Origin: Brucella intermedia LMG 3301
Lineage (GTDB): Bacteria; Pseudomonadota; Alphaproteobacteria; Rhizobiales; Rhizobiaceae
NCBI RefSeq assembly: GCF_000182645.1
Contig: NZ_ACQA01000001.1
Coordinates: 434,001-498,000 of the forward strand
DNA: 64,000 nt
Direction of reading: 5' to 3'
This document shows positions 28,789 through 38,519 of the stretch, piece after piece. The notes under the pieces were generated by a model, which was not told the DNA's origin, did not search any database, and saw only the letters and a program-made list of their open reading frames with translations. The position numbers and the translations under genes are program-made. How positions within the stretch are numbered: position 1 is the first letter of the stretch; the number at the start of each line of letters is the position of its first letter.

Positions 28789-29568
28789 TCAGAAACGCAG
28801 CCGCACCTGATGTGCCAGTTCCTCAGCCGCCTGCCCTGCGAGCAGGGGATGGCTTTGCCAGTCGTCAACAGCCGCGCCCCGATAGGCCGCCTGCGCGAGC
28901 GCAAGGGCTGCGGCGGTCTCGGGGGAAACAAGCGGCAGCGCCCATTCGGCCGCGGCGTCCTTCGGCGCGAATGTTCCGGTTTCGAGCGTGTACCACATCC
29001 GCGCCAGCGTCAGCAGGACATTGCGCTCGTCGCCTGCAAGGTTGCCGATAAGGGCGGGCAGGGCATCGGCAATCGCCCGCCGCACGTCCTCATGCGGCAC
29101 GGATGGCAGAAGATGCTCACGCGTGGGCCCCACAAGGCTTATTGCTTCTTGGCCGGCTTGCGCGAGCACCAGTGTATATTCGGGGTCGGTATGGGCCTGC
29201 GGCACGATCCCGGCCTCGAATTCGTCACGCAGCCATTCTCCATAGATGAAGGCGCACCGCGCAGGATAGCGAGAAGCGGCGAGGTCCTGCCGCAGGAAGA
29301 TCATCACCTCCAGGCATCGGGGCATTCCGGGGGCGACCGGGTGCCGGCCCGATATCTGCATCAGCCGGTCAACGAGAAGCGCACTGGTTTCAGGTGCCGG
29401 ATTCCGGTCGCAGACCGCCAGCAGGTCGACGTCGCTATTGGGACGAAGGCCGCCATTCACGGCGGAGCCATGCAGATATAGGGCCTGCAAGGATGAGCCC
29501 AGGCATTCCTGCAGGACGATCAAGGCCTTTGCCGCTTCTTCGGGGATTGCTGCGTGATTTCTATCCAT
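28789..29568 (-). CDS. AadA-like aminoglycoside nucleotidyltransferase
   Basis: A 259-aa protein of the ANT(3'')/(9) family. The nucleotidyltransferase signature LHGSAVNGGLRPNSDVDLL covers 32-50, with GS at 34-35 and metal-binding D46 and D48. The family's C-terminal four-helix domain includes RNVLLTLARMWYTLETGTF. Such enzymes adenylylate streptomycin or spectinomycin. It sits among housekeeping genes with no integron or transposon, so it looks like an intrinsic chromosomal gene and not an acquired cassette. Activity against drugs cannot be read from sequence. Confidence 0.85.
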   Translation of the reverse strand: MDRNHAAIPEEAAKALIVLQECLGSSLQALYLHGSAVNGGLRPNSDVDLLAVCDRNPAPETSALLVDRLMQISGRHPVAPGMPRCLEVMIFLRQDLAASRYPARCAFIYGEWLRDEFEAGIVPQAHTDPEYTLVLAQAGQEAISLVGPTREHLLPSVPHEDVRRAIADALPALIGNLAGDERNVLLTLARMWYTLETGTFAPKDAAAEWALPLVSPETAAALALAQAAYRGAAVDDWQSHPLLAGQAAEELAHQVRLRF

Positions 29569-29631
29569 CCGGCGTTGATACTGTTCCCGGGGGACATATA
29601 CAACGCTGCTGGCGACAGAAGGCCCTGCTTC

Positions 29632-30241
29632 TCACGCCGCCGCAACTTCCCGCCGTTCTAGAATGCGGTCGATCAATCCCCATTCGAGACCCGCTTCCGC
29701 AGTCATGAAATTATCGCGGTCAAGCGCGCGTTCCACCTCTTCATAGGTGCGGCCGCAATGTTCGGCGTAAAGACGCGTCATCAGCCGCTTGGTTCGTTGG
29801 GCTTCCTCGGCATGGATGAAAATGTCCGATGCCTGCCCCTGAAAGCCACCGGAAGGCTGGTGAACAAGCAGGTTCGCATTGGGAAGGGCGGCGCGATGGC
29901 CGGGCTCCCCCGCCATCAGCAGGAAGGAACCCATGGAACGGGCCGTCCCCATGCAGAGCGTGTGCACCGGCGCGCGGGACATAGCGCATGGTGTCATAGA
30001 TCGCGAGGCCGCTGGTCACGACGCCGCCCGGCGAGTTGATATAGAGATTGATCGGCTGTTTGGAATTTTCCGCTTCCAGAAACAGCAATTGCGCGCAGAT
30101 CAGCGCGGATACGGTGTCGTTCACTTCGCCATTGAGAAAGATGATCCGCTCGCGCAGCAGGCGTGAATAGATATCGAAAGACCTTTCGCCGCGGCTTGAC
30201 TGTTCGACGACCATAGGGACGAGTTGCATCGTTTCGCGCAT
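29632..30241 (-). pseudogene. clpP: ATP-dependent Clp protease subunit ClpP, split by a +1 frameshift
   Basis: ClpP peptidase subunit. The N-terminal frame (from 30241) reads [45 protein letters not shown] and then shifts. The other frame continues with [20 protein letters not shown] (catalytic Ser), [20 protein letters not shown] (His) and an Asp in GLIDRIL. The break is at GGG 29976-29978 (CCC on the coding strand); two bases restore a 202-aa protein. No clpX is adjacent, so this is probably a second ClpP copy, with the main clpP-clpX locus elsewhere. As written, the product lacks the whole catalytic triad. Confidence 0.9.
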
Positions 30242-30279
30242 GGCGAACTCCTCTCTTCCAAAATCAGGATGTAGGTGCT

Positions 30280-30639
30280 TCAGGCGGCGCGCATGACCGG
30301 CATCCGGTTGCTGTTGGCGGCAACCGGTGCGGCATGTTTCACCCGCGCGTCGTTCAATTCGTGGATGACGCGCAGACAGGTGCCGCCGGAAATGCCCGGC
30401 ACGATGCGGAACGTCACCATGCTTTCCAGAAAGGGCGGCTCGCTTTCCCGCATCCGGTAGCTGATCTCCTCGCCGGGCTTGCAGGACGCAGGTTCCGGGT
30501 CGGCCAGTGCCTCGGATGGAAGCCAGTTTTGGCGAAATTCCGGAATGCTGATCGCGCGCCAGACTTTCTGCGGCGCGGCATCCAGCTCATATTCCAGCTC
30601 TATCGCTTTTTCGCGGTGTTCTTCCTGCCGGTCGGTCAT
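30280..30639 (-). CDS. SRPBCC (AHSA1-like) domain protein
   Basis: A 119-aa protein with the START/Bet v1-like fold signatures [20 protein letters not shown] and W-x-P ([13 protein letters not shown]), ending in [20 protein letters not shown]. Its start overlaps the stop of the ArsR gene (ATGA), a widespread pairing of an ArsR repressor with an AHSA1-like ligand-binding protein. The ligand and function are unknown. It is somewhat shorter than the usual 140-150 aa. Confidence 0.8.
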   Translation of the reverse strand: MTDRQEEHREKAIELEYELDAAPQKVWRAISIPEFRQNWLPSEALADPEPASCKPGEEISYRMRESEPPFLESMVTFRIVPGISGGTCLRVIHELNDARVKHAAPVAANSNRMPVMRAA

Positions 30640-30962
30640 TGGTCCATATCCTTCAGCAAGGTTTTGAGAGCATCGATACGTTCCGGCCAGTAGGCGCGGT
30701 ATTTGCCAAGCCAGCTGGCGATGAGGGTCAGTCCGTTCGGATCGACTTCATAATTGACGAAGCGTCCCTCACGTTCCTCACGCACCAGTCCCGCGCCGCG
30801 CAACACCGCCAGATGCTGCGACATGGCGGGCTGGCTGATCTCCATCCCTTCCCGCAACGCACTGGCATTCATGCTGCCCGATGCCAGCTTCTCGAAGATC
30901 ATGCGGCGGGTCGGATCGGCAAGCGCCCTGAAAACATCGTTGAATATATCGTTCTCATTCAT
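30636..30962 (-). CDS. ArsR-family transcriptional repressor
   Basis: A 108-aa winged-helix regulator: FNDVFRALADPTRRMIFEKL, then the recognition helix in EISQPAMSQHLAVLRGAGLV and the wing EEREGRFVNYEVD. The CxC metal-binding motif of ArsR/SmtB sensors is absent, so it belongs to the group paired with SRPBCC proteins and not to metal sensors. The start at 30962 follows the conserved N-terminus; the Shine-Dalgarno is weak. Confidence 0.88.
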   Translation of the reverse strand: MNENDIFNDVFRALADPTRRMIFEKLASGSMNASALREGMEISQPAMSQHLAVLRGAGLVREEREGRFVNYEVDPNGLTLIASWLGKYRAYWPERIDALKTLLKDMDQ

Positions 30963-30969
30963 GCCGTCA

Positions 30970-30987
30970 CATAAGCACGCACTTATG
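30970..30987. promoter_or_regulatory. Possible ArsR operator (dyad just upstream of arsR)
   Basis: CATAAG (30970-30975) and CTTATG (30982-30987) form a 6-N6-6 dyad immediately before the ArsR start, the usual place and pattern (ATAAG-N6-CTTAT) for an ArsR autoregulatory site. Pattern only. Confidence 0.4.
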
Positions 30988-31032
30988 CGATTCGCAAGAG
31001 AAACTTTTCGCTCGCTCAAAACGGGGGGAATG

Positions 31033-31383
31033 TCAGGCAAGTTTGTTCGCCGGCACCCAACCGAAAAATCCATTGGGCGCACTGCACCATGCCCATCCAT
31101 GCGTTTCTTCGATGACGTGGAGGATGGTCCCTTTGTTGCAGTTCAGTTCCATCGCCGAGTAGTCGCGCAGAGTGATGACCGTATCGTCCTTGACCATGAT
31201 GCTGTTATCGGGAATCCACCCCGCACGGCCATCCGCTCCCACGGCCCACAGCCACCGGTAGCCGTCCCAGATTTCGGCCTCTCCGGTCAGGGATACCGTC
31301 TGGCCTCGTGTGAAGGCGATGGGATCATCGTATGGTGCGACGTGATCTTCCAGCAGACGTCTGGCAACCGCCTTGTCTGGCAT
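31033..31383 (-). CDS. Protein with two SH3-like domains
   Basis: A 116-aa cytoplasmic protein made of two SH3-like repeats. The first is about residues 10-62 (FTRGQTVSLTGEAEIWDGYRW, WAVGADGRAGWIPDN). The second is about 67-113 (TLRDYSAMELNCNKGTILHV, WAWCSAPNGFFGWVPAN). No signal peptide is visible. The function is unknown; it may be a binding adaptor. It lies 3 nt downstream of the small exported protein gene at 31387, so the two are probably cotranscribed. Confidence 0.78.
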   Translation of the reverse strand: MPDKAVARRLLEDHVAPYDDPIAFTRGQTVSLTGEAEIWDGYRWLWAVGADGRAGWIPDNSIMVKDDTVITLRDYSAMELNCNKGTILHVIEETHGWAWCSAPNGFFGWVPANKLA

Positions 31384-31386
31384 CGA

Positions 31387-31749
31387 TCAATCCGCCGAAT
31401 GAAACTGCATGGTGAAGACATTCCCGCCGATACCCTCTGCCAGCGAGGGCGCAAGTTTTAGCGGCGTGCATTTTTCGACCGCGTCGATAGCAGCGTTCAC
31501 GAATGCCTTTTTCGCCTTGTCGTCGCCCTGAACGTTGATCGCGCTGGGGCGGGGCGGCCCCATCAGGCTGCCGTTGCGCTTGAAGCTGAAGCTGAGGGTC
31601 ACGGCTGAATTCTTGCTGCCCGCAGGCGCGGTCCAGCACGCGTTCAATGCGCTGCCCACATCATCCATGGTCCTCAGTTCCTGTGCCTGGACGGATCCTG
31701 CGGTGGCGAATGTCACGGTCGCCCACAGACAGAATTTCGACCTGTTCAT
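31387..31749 (-). CDS. Small exported protein, TonB C-terminal-like fold
   Basis: A 120-aa protein with a signal peptide (MNRSKFCLWATVTFATAGSV, cut near AQA). The mature part LNACWTAPAGSKNSAVTLSFSF and AAIDAVEKCTPLKLAPSL resembles the TonB/TolA C-terminal fold with two cysteines. No membrane anchor or proline-rich spacer exists, so it is not a complete TonB. The function is unknown. Confidence 0.7.
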   Translation of the reverse strand: MNRSKFCLWATVTFATAGSVQAQELRTMDDVGSALNACWTAPAGSKNSAVTLSFSFKRNGSLMGPPRPSAINVQGDDKAKKAFVNAAIDAVEKCTPLKLAPSLAEGIGGNVFTMQFHSAD

Positions 31750-31906
31750 CCTGATCCTCCATCAAGAGAGTGCAATAGATCTATTGTAGTTCTGCTCCGG
31801 CAGAGTTCAAATCCAACTCTGTCGTCGGGTTTCGGAGATCGGGAGCGGTTTCAGCGTCAATCCGTGTGATCGATCCGATCAGAAAAATTCAATTGTCCCT
31901 GGATGA

Positions 31907-33130
31907 ATGAAGCTTATTTTGCCGCCAATGACTGAGACCTCCCTGCAAATGACCAAGCCCGCATCTTCACACCATCGCACCGCCGTTCGCTATGCTTTCG
32001 GCGGGTTTCTTGCCATGGCTGCTGCCATGGGGATCGGGCGTTTCATCTATACGCCTATCCTGCCCGGGATGATGGCCGATATCGGCTTCACTGCCGCCGA
32101 TGCGGGGTTCATCGCATCGGCAAACTATATCGGCTACCTGCTGGGGGCAGTCGTGGCCGGTTATGGCTGGTCTGCGGGCATCGAACGGGCAAGCGTGATC
32201 GCGGGCCTGATAATCAGCGGTTTGCTCTGCGCAGCCATGGCGCTTTTTGACGGCGTCTGGCTGTTTTCCATTATCCGCTTTGCGGCCGGTTTCATAAGCG
32301 CGGTGACGATGATCCTGTGCACGGCAATCGTGCTCAGTCATGTCACGGCGGCGGAAAGGGCCGGGCTTGGAGCCCTGCATTTCGGCGGCGTCGGCAGTGG
32401 CATTGCGCTTTCTGCCGTTCTGGTGGCGCTGATCCGCCTTGCCGGGCTCGACTGGCGGGCCGACTGGATCGGCGCTGCCATTCTCACCATTGTGATGGCC
32501 GTTCTGGTCGCGGCTTTCGTCCGGGAAGGTCCGGTCGGCGGAAACAGCGGCACGCGCGAACCGCCGCTCCCCAAAAGCCTCGCCTTCAATGCGCTGGCAT
32601 TGGCCTATGGCATCTTCGGCTTCGGCTATGTGATCACGGCCACATTCCTCATTGCAATCGTGCGCGCGACCGATGGCGGTCCGCTGATGGAAGCGGCTGT
32701 GTGGGTGGTGACCGGCCTGATGGCAGCGCCCTCCATCTGGCTGTGGGCTCCCGCAGCCCGTAAATTCGGCCTCTTCAACGCATTTGCCCTGACGGCCACC
32801 CTTGAGGCGGTGGGCGTTGCGGCAAGCGTGGTTCTGGCGCCGCCACTCGGTCCATTGGTGGGCGGTGCGCTTCTGGGCATGACCTTCATGGCACTGACGG
32901 CGTTTGGATTGCAGATTGCCCGCACGCTCGCACCGTCTTCACCGAAACGCGCTCTGGCGCGGATGACCGTCTGCTTCAGCATCGGCCAGATCGTCGGCCC
33001 GCTGGTGGCAGGTTTCATGGCGCAGCGCTCCGGTTCGTTCACGTCGGCAAGTCTGGCCGCAGCGCTCTCGCTGGTGGTCGTCGCGGTGCTTGGCATCGTG
33101 GCGGGACGCGCCGCCCGAACAGCGGGTTGA
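31907..33130 (+). CDS. MFS transporter, YbfB/YjiJ family
   Basis: A 407-aa transporter with about 12 membrane helices. The family signature near the N-terminus is [20 protein letters not shown], followed by [16 protein letters not shown]. The middle loop (about residues 205-215) separates two six-helix halves. Substrates of the YbfB/YjiJ family are unknown. It is transcribed toward bacA, 82 nt ahead of it. Confidence 0.87.
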   Translation: MKLILPPMTETSLQMTKPASSHHRTAVRYAFGGFLAMAAAMGIGRFIYTPILPGMMADIGFTAADAGFIASANYIGYLLGAVVAGYGWSAGIERASVIAGLIISGLLCAAMALFDGVWLFSIIRFAAGFISAVTMILCTAIVLSHVTAAERAGLGALHFGGVGSGIALSAVLVALIRLAGLDWRADWIGAAILTIVMAVLVAAFVREGPVGGNSGTREPPLPKSLAFNALALAYGIFGFGYVITATFLIAIVRATDGGPLMEAAVWVVTGLMAAPSIWLWAPAARKFGLFNAFALTATLEAVGVAASVVLAPPLGPLVGGALLGMTFMALTAFGLQIARTLAPSSPKRALARMTVCFSIGQIVGPLVAGFMAQRSGSFTSASLAAALSLVVVAVLGIVAGRAARTAG

Positions 33131-33212
33131 AAACCTTACAGGAATTTAACTGGTAAACGCACAAGGACCGGCTTCTTATGAGGATAATTCCTCAGGAGTT
33201 GGATGTAACCCG

Positions 33213-34463
33213 GTGTTTGTGTCGTTTTTCCCCCGTCCGAAACTGTTCTTCTGGTCCGTCGTGATCTGGTGCCTGCTGGCGATAATCGGCTGGTACGAGG
33301 GAGGTGAACGGCTGGGCGCAGTGTTCGGCCTGCCGCCGCTGGCGCCCGACGCCGCGCCGATTATCGGCGCAAGCATCTTCTGGTCGGCGCCGTTTCTCTG
33401 GTTCTATATCTACTTCGCGGTGATGATATTCGCCTTCTATCTGTTCTGGGCGTGGTTTTCACCGCATCCCTGGCAGCGCTGGTCGATACTCGGATCGGCG
33501 CTGATCCTGTTCACCACCTATTTCGGCGTGCAGGTCAGCGTGGCGGTCAATGCATGGTATGGGCCGTTCTACGACATGATACAGAAGGCGCTGACAACAC
33601 CCGGCGCCGTCAGCGCGGCCGATTTCTACTGGGGGCTGGTCACGTTTGCCAAGATTGCCTTTATTGGCGTCACGGTCAGCGTTTTGAGCCTCTTCTTCGT
33701 CAGCCATTATATCTTCCGATGGCGCACGGCGATGAATGACTATTATGTCAGGTACTGGCCGAAACTGCGTTCCATCGAAGGCGCTGCACAGCGTGTGCAG
33801 GAAGATACGATGCGCTTTTCAACAACGCTGGAACAGCTCGGTGTCAATCTGGTGAAAGCTATTCTGACGCTGATCGCCTTTCTGCCGGTCCTGTTCAGCT
33901 TTTCCGAGAAAATCACCGAGTTGCCGGTTATCGGCACAATACCACATGCGCTTGTATGGGCGGCTGTTTTCTGGGCTGCCTTCGGCACCGGTCTGCTGGC
34001 GCTGGTCGGCATCAAGCTGCCGGGACTGGAGTTCAACAACCAGCGCGTGGAAGCGGCTTACCGCAAGGAACTCGTCTATGGTGAAGATCATGACGATCGC
34101 GCCGGGCCAGTCACAATGGCCGAATTGTTCCGCAACGTCCGGCACAATTATTTCCGGCTCTATTTCCACTATGTCTATTTCAACGTGGCCCGCATTTTCT
34201 ATCTGCAGGCCGACAATATTTTCGCGACCCTGATCCTCATACCGTCCATTGTGGCTGGAAAGCTGACGCTCGGCCTGATGAACCAGATCATCAATGTATT
34301 TTCGCAGGTACAGGAATCGTTCCAGTATCTCGTCAAGTCTTGGACGACGATCATCGAGCTGTTGTCGATCTACAAGCGACTGAGGGCTTTCGAGGCGACT
34401 ATCCATGACGAGCCGTTGCCATCGGCCGATCGCGGAGATCTGGAAACGGTGCCTTCGGCCTGA
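33213..34463 (+). CDS. bacA: Peptide/very-long-chain fatty acid transporter BacA (SbmA family)
   Basis: A 416-aa SbmA/BacA inner-membrane protein with about seven helices. Typical stretches are [65 protein letters not shown] and [22 protein letters not shown] [20 protein letters not shown]. BacA imports peptides such as bleomycin and NCR peptides and affects lipid A acylation. In Brucella and Sinorhizobium it is required for chronic infection. The start is GTG 33213, with AGGAG about 14 nt upstream, further than usual. It is convergent with the deacetylase gene, 2 nt apart. Confidence 0.93.
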   Translation: MFVSFFPRPKLFFWSVVIWCLLAIIGWYEGGERLGAVFGLPPLAPDAAPIIGASIFWSAPFLWFYIYFAVMIFAFYLFWAWFSPHPWQRWSILGSALILFTTYFGVQVSVAVNAWYGPFYDMIQKALTTPGAVSAADFYWGLVTFAKIAFIGVTVSVLSLFFVSHYIFRWRTAMNDYYVRYWPKLRSIEGAAQRVQEDTMRFSTTLEQLGVNLVKAILTLIAFLPVLFSFSEKITELPVIGTIPHALVWAAVFWAAFGTGLLALVGIKLPGLEFNNQRVEAAYRKELVYGEDHDDRAGPVTMAELFRNVRHNYFRLYFHYVYFNVARIFYLQADNIFATLILIPSIVAGKLTLGLMNQIINVFSQVQESFQYLVKSWTTIIELLSIYKRLRAFEATIHDEPLPSADRGDLETVPSA

Positions 34464-34465
34464 AG

Positions 34466-35461
34466 TCAGGACCTGTTCTGGCCTGCGTGGACCGTCTCCT
34501 TGTCGAGACTGTCCAGATAATCGCCATAGGTCGTGCATTTGACATCCGGCCTGGTGCAGACTTCCGTCACCAGCCGTTCCATGGCGCGCCAGTAGGCGCC
34601 GTCATTCATCAGCACGAAATGAAAGCCGAGCTGAAGCGGAATGCGCTCGCCCGCATATTGCTTGTCGAACGCCGCCCGGAAAGCCTTGTAGGCCCGTTCC
34701 TCGAAAGCTGCCGATTGCTGCGGCGCTTCCTTGCCCTTGGAGTGGCGGACAAAGAGATTATAGTCCATCGCCACGATGGGGCGCTGCGACGGACCTTCCG
34801 GGATAAGCGGCAATCCGAATGAAGCGAACTGACCGGCGAGGATCGGCGCTTCCGGGCCGCGGGTAACGGACGATGCCTGATAGCGAAAGCCGTTTGCCTT
34901 GAGCGCGTCCTGCACCGGCTTCGACGCGGCGAGATAGGGCGCGCGGAAGCCGTTTATGCCCTTCAGCGCGAGGTCGCGCCAGCCTTCCGGCTCGCCGTCG
35001 ATGCCGTTATTCCTGTAGGCGTCGGCGGTGATGCGGCGAAATTCCCTGATCTCCTTGTCCCAGTCGGCGGTCGACCAGTCGGTGCCGTCGAAATGGCCGC
35101 AGCCATGGCTGGCAATCTCGTTTCCCTCCAGATGCGCCTGCCAGATATTGCCAAGACGCGCGACGACTTCATCGCGGCTGAGCGCAAAGCCGACATTGGA
35201 CGAACCCGCCCGCTTGTGCGGCGGCTGGTAATCGCGCCGGTCCTGTCTGGTCATCAGGAAGACGCAGGACAGGAAATAGGTGAAGTGGGCGTTGTTCTTC
35301 TTCGCCAGTTCGCGCGAGCGGGTCCACAGCGCATTGTCATGGGCACCGTCGAAGGAGATCAGCACATATTGCGGCTTTGCGGGCACCGGCTCCGCCTGCG
35401 CGGCGCAGGTGGAAAGAGCAAGGGCTGAAAGCAGAAATGAGCGGGGGGACAGAAAGCGCAT
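34466..35461 (-). CDS. Exported polysaccharide deacetylase-like protein (NodB fold)
   Basis: A 331-aa protein with a signal peptide (cut after CAAQA, about 23). NodB-type motifs are SFDGAHDNALW (first Asp), SHGCGHFDG (metal His pair), GFRAPYL, and GFHFVLMNDGAYW near the C-terminus. It therefore probably acts on a periplasmic or surface glycan, but DGAHDN differs from the standard TFDDG, so the substrate and even activity are open. It is a conserved Brucella-type protein next to bacA. Confidence 0.8.
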   Translation of the reverse strand: MRFLSPRSFLLSALALSTCAAQAEPVPAKPQYVLISFDGAHDNALWTRSRELAKKNNAHFTYFLSCVFLMTRQDRRDYQPPHKRAGSSNVGFALSRDEVVARLGNIWQAHLEGNEIASHGCGHFDGTDWSTADWDKEIREFRRITADAYRNNGIDGEPEGWRDLALKGINGFRAPYLAASKPVQDALKANGFRYQASSVTRGPEAPILAGQFASFGLPLIPEGPSQRPIVAMDYNLFVRHSKGKEAPQQSAAFEERAYKAFRAAFDKQYAGERIPLQLGFHFVLMNDGAYWRAMERLVTEVCTRPDVKCTTYGDYLDSLDKETVHAGQNRS

Positions 35462-35664
35462 GGACCACTAAACGAGGGGGAGGGGAAACAGTTCCGGAAA
35501 TTCCGTGGCTAGTTCTTGAATAAGGCGATTGTCGGACCGGAATGCACTTTGTAACGCATGTGTTGGCTTATTTCGCATACGGGTCTTACATCTGGCGCGA
35601 ATTCCGACTAAAAGCGCCAGAACGCATAAATATCGAACATCAATTTGGCTTTAGTGGCAGGTCC

Positions 35665-36348
35665 ATGGCAGACGACAGTTTCATTCGCGAGGTAAACGAG
35701 GAAATCCGTTCGGAACGGGCAAAGCAGGTCTGGCGGAATTTCGGTCCGCTGGTGATCGGCGCCGCCGTGGCCATCGTGCTGGGGACGGCTGGCTGGGTCG
35801 GCTATCAGCACTGGACCGACAGCAAGGCTTCCGCTTCCGGCGACAAGTTCCTGGCCGCGCTGGATCTCGCCTCGGAAGGCAAGAACGACGAGGCGCTCGC
35901 CGCACTCGCCGATCTGGAAAAGACCGGCTACGGCTCCTATCCGGTGCTGGCGCGTCTTCGCGCCGCATCGGTCATCGCCGACAAGGGTGATGCCGCCGGT
36001 GCCGTGAAGGCTTTCGACGACGTTGCTGCCGACAATGCCGTGCCTGCGCCGCTGCGCGATGTCGCGCGCCTGCGCGCCGGTTATCTGCTGGTCGACAGCG
36101 GTTCCTATGACGATGTGGCCAAGCGCGTGGAAACGCTTTCCGCTGACGGCAATCCGATGCGCTCCAGCGCGCGGGAGGCCCTGGGCCTGGCCGCATGGAA
36201 GGCCGAACGTTTCGACGATGCGGTCAAGCTGTTCCAGCAGATCGCCAATGACAGTCTGGCCCCGGCCAATATCCGCCAGCGGTCCAACACGATGCTCGAT
36301 CTGATGCGCAGCGCAGGCGTCAAGGTGCCTGACGCGCAAAGCACATAA
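35665..36348 (+). CDS. Membrane-anchored TPR protein (YfgM-like, DUF2133 family)
   Basis: A 227-aa protein beginning [20 protein letters not shown]. One membrane helix follows (about 27-47), then a periplasmic TPR-like domain ([39 protein letters not shown]). The architecture is that of YfgM, which accompanies the translocon and outer-membrane assembly. Position directly before der mirrors the yfgM-bamB-der order of E. coli, though bamB is missing here. The start at 35665 is taken from the conserved N-terminus. Confidence 0.86.
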   Translation: MADDSFIREVNEEIRSERAKQVWRNFGPLVIGAAVAIVLGTAGWVGYQHWTDSKASASGDKFLAALDLASEGKNDEALAALADLEKTGYGSYPVLARLRAASVIADKGDAAGAVKAFDDVAADNAVPAPLRDVARLRAGYLLVDSGSYDDVAKRVETLSADGNPMRSSAREALGLAAWKAERFDDAVKLFQQIANDSLAPANIRQRSNTMLDLMRSAGVKVPDAQST

Positions 36349-36377
36349 ATTCGCAAGTTTTGGAGTTATCTTCTTCC

Positions 36378-37829
36378 ATGGGTTTTACAGTCGCCATCGT
36401 CGGGCGTCCCAATGTCGGCAAGTCCACGCTGTTCAATCGCCTCGTCGGCCGCAAGCTGGCGCTGGTCGATGACCTGCCGGGCGTCACGCGCGACCGGCGC
36501 ATCCACGATGCCAAGCTCTACGATCTGAAGTTTCAGGTTATCGATACGGCGGGTCTTGAAGAAGCTGCCAATGACAGCCTGGAAGCGCGGATGCGCGCCC
36601 AGACCGAGGCTGCCATTCAGGAAGCCGACGTCATCCTTTTCGTCGTTGATGCCAAGAACGGCCTGACGCCGACCGACAGCACCTTTGCCGAAGTGGTTCG
36701 CCGTTCCGGCAAGCCGGTCGTGCTGGTTGCCAACAAGGCGGAAGCGCGCGGCGCGCAATCCGGCATGTATGATGCTTTCCAGCTTGGTCTCGGCGAACCA
36801 TGCCCGATCTCTGCCGAGCACGGTCAGGGCATGCCCGACCTGCGCGACGCGATTGTCGAGCTTTTGGGCGAAGAGCGCGTCTTTGCCGACGAGAAGGAAG
36901 AGGAAGCCGAGGACGAGGTTTTCACGCCGAAGGTTGTAGGTGAACTGATCGGCGACGACATCGAAGACCCGGATGAAGAAGAAATCCCGGCCTATGATGC
37001 GACCAAGCCGATGCGCATCGCCATCGTCGGACGCCCGAATGCCGGCAAGTCCACGCTCATCAACACGATGCTGGGCGAAGACCGCCTGCTGACCGGACCG
37101 GAAGCAGGCATCACGCGTGACTCGATCTCGGTCGATTGGGAATGGCGCGACCGCAAGATCAAGCTGTTCGATACGGCTGGCCTGCGCCGCAAGTCGCGCG
37201 TGCAGGAAAAGCTCGAAAAGCTGTCGGTCGCCGACGGCCTGCGCGCGATCCGTTTTGCGGAAGTGGTGATCATCGTGCTCGATGCGACCATCCCGTTCGA
37301 GAAGCAGGATCTGCAGATCGCCGATCTCATCATCCGTGAGGGCCGTGCGCCGATCATCGCATTCAACAAATGGGATCTGATCGAAGACCGCCAGATGGTT
37401 CTGGCCGATCTTTACGAAAAGACGGCCCGCCTGCTGCCGCAGGTGCGTGGGCTGCGTGCTGTGCCGATTTCCGGCGAGCGCGGGCAGGGCATCGACAAGC
37501 TCATGGAGAATGTCGTCAAGACCCACGAAATCTGGAACCGCCGTGTTTCGACCGGGCGTCTCAACCGCTGGCTGGCAGGCGTCATCGCGCACCAGCCGCC
37601 GCCGGCAGTTTCGGGCCGCCGCCTCAAGGTCAAGTATATGACGCAGGTAAAGACCCGCCCGCCGGGCTTCGTCGTGTCCTGCTCGCGCCCCGATGCGATG
37701 CCGCAATCCTATGTGCGCTATCTCATCAACGGCCTGCGCGAAACCTTCGACATGCCGGGCGTGCCGATCAGGCTTTCCTTGCGTACCTCGGACAATCCGT
37801 TCGCAGGCCGCGCCAAAAAGAAGAAATAA
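36378..37829 (+). CDS. der: Ribosome-associated GTPase Der (EngA)
   Basis: A 483-aa essential GTPase for 50S ribosome assembly with two tandem G domains and a C-terminal KH-like domain. G1 motifs are GRPNVGKST (about 8-16) and [10 protein letters not shown]3 motifs are DTAGLEE and [10 protein letters not shown]. The G4 motif is NKAE in domain 1 and NKWD in domain 2. An acidic linker (EEEAEDEV) separates the domains. The start at 36378 follows the conserved MGFTVAIVG; upstream GGAG is rather distant. It is followed by a strong terminator. Confidence 0.96.
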   Translation: MGFTVAIVGRPNVGKSTLFNRLVGRKLALVDDLPGVTRDRRIHDAKLYDLKFQVIDTAGLEEAANDSLEARMRAQTEAAIQEADVILFVVDAKNGLTPTDSTFAEVVRRSGKPVVLVANKAEARGAQSGMYDAFQLGLGEPCPISAEHGQGMPDLRDAIVELLGEERVFADEKEEEAEDEVFTPKVVGELIGDDIEDPDEEEIPAYDATKPMRIAIVGRPNAGKSTLINTMLGEDRLLTGPEAGITRDSISVDWEWRDRKIKLFDTAGLRRKSRVQEKLEKLSVADGLRAIRFAEVVIIVLDATIPFEKQDLQIADLIIREGRAPIIAFNKWDLIEDRQMVLADLYEKTARLLPQVRGLRAVPISGERGQGIDKLMENVVKTHEIWNRRVSTGRLNRWLAGVIAHQPPPAVSGRRLKVKYMTQVKTRPPGFVVSCSRPDAMPQSYVRYLINGLRETFDMPGVPIRLSLRTSDNPFAGRAKKKK

Positions 37830-37830
37830 A

Positions 37831-37858
37831 AAAAAGCCCGGAGCGATCCGGGCTTTTT
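37831..37858 (+). terminator. Rho-independent terminator of der
   Basis: GCCCGGA (37836-37842) pairs with TCCGGGC (37847-37853) over a GCGA tetraloop, followed by TTTTT and preceded by an A tract. It lies immediately after the der stop codon. Confidence 0.9.
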
Positions 37859-37877
37859 GTTGTCGTCTGCAGCCGCG

Positions 37878-38357
37878 TCAGGCTTGCCGTGATTTCGATA
37901 GCCATGGATTATTAGACTTATCGTAAACATAGGTTCGCTTCGGTCTTGCGGAATAAAGAAGGTAGGGGACCCATATAATTGCCGGCAGCCATGATAGAAG
38001 CAGCACAAAACCGCTGGCGTCGGACTCCGCTGCGGTTGCGGGTTCTGCAAAAAGGGTTGGCAGCATATTCAATATGCCGGAGGCAAACAGGAATAGCACC
38101 ATGAAATACCTGAAGCTTTTCAGATAGTAATAGTTTGCGTATAGCGCGTATAATGATCCAATGAAAAATATTATGTTTATCAATATGTGATATGACAAAT
38201 TAAGAGACTGTGTTCCGAAGCCAATATTCATAATATATGATATTTTGATATAAATATATATCATATAAGCGCTGACTAATAGATTAATGATAATTCCCAA
38301 TAGCAAGAGAAGGAGTCCACCGCCAATTGGGATATGCTCAGTCACTTCATCAGACAT
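37878..38357 (-). CDS. Four-helix membrane protein, DUF2569-like
   Basis: A 159-aa protein with four hydrophobic helices (IGGGLLLLLLGIIINLLVSAY; LSYHILINIIFFIGSLYALY; YFMVLFLFASGIL; FVLLLSWLPAIIWVPYLLYS). The ending WVPYLLYSARPKRTYVY resembles the SxRVxxTF tail of DUF2569 (YdgK) proteins. Its codon use is markedly AT-rich, with many ATA, TTA and AAT codons, unlike neighbouring genes, which suggests transfer. The function is unknown. Confidence 0.65.
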   Translation of the reverse strand: MSDEVTEHIPIGGGLLLLLLGIIINLLVSAYMIYIYIKISYIMNIGFGTQSLNLSYHILINIIFFIGSLYALYANYYYLKSFRYFMVLFLFASGILNMLPTLFAEPATAAESDASGFVLLLSWLPAIIWVPYLLYSARPKRTYVYDKSNNPWLSKSRQA

Positions 38358-38519
38358 TTAGAAATTTCCTGTATTATTGGACAAATTGATGTTACCGGTC
38401 AATCAAATCTGGCTGAATAAGTCCAGCGTCGGAATCTCATAATTTAGTTGAAAAGACATGGGCGCTTTCATTTTCTGGAAGGAGCGCCTTCTGCTCGATT
38501 GAGGCCGCCTCTTTTTTTT
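38358..38519. other. AT-rich gap with a terminator-like hairpin
   Basis: This stretch has no convincing gene. GGCGCT (38461-38466) pairs with AGCGCC (38483-38488), and GAGG-CCG-CCTC (38501-38511) is followed by eight Ts to 38519. That would terminate a plus-strand transcript, yet no plus-strand gene precedes it after der. A small RNA is possible; I see no clear promoter. Confidence 0.3.

Noticed and set aside
28789..29568. AadA-like gene as an integron cassette
   Set aside because: No attC-like site, integrase or drug-resistance neighbours; flanks are core genes.
31387..31749. TonB energy transducer
   Set aside because: No N-terminal anchor or proline-rich region and no ExbB/ExbD nearby.
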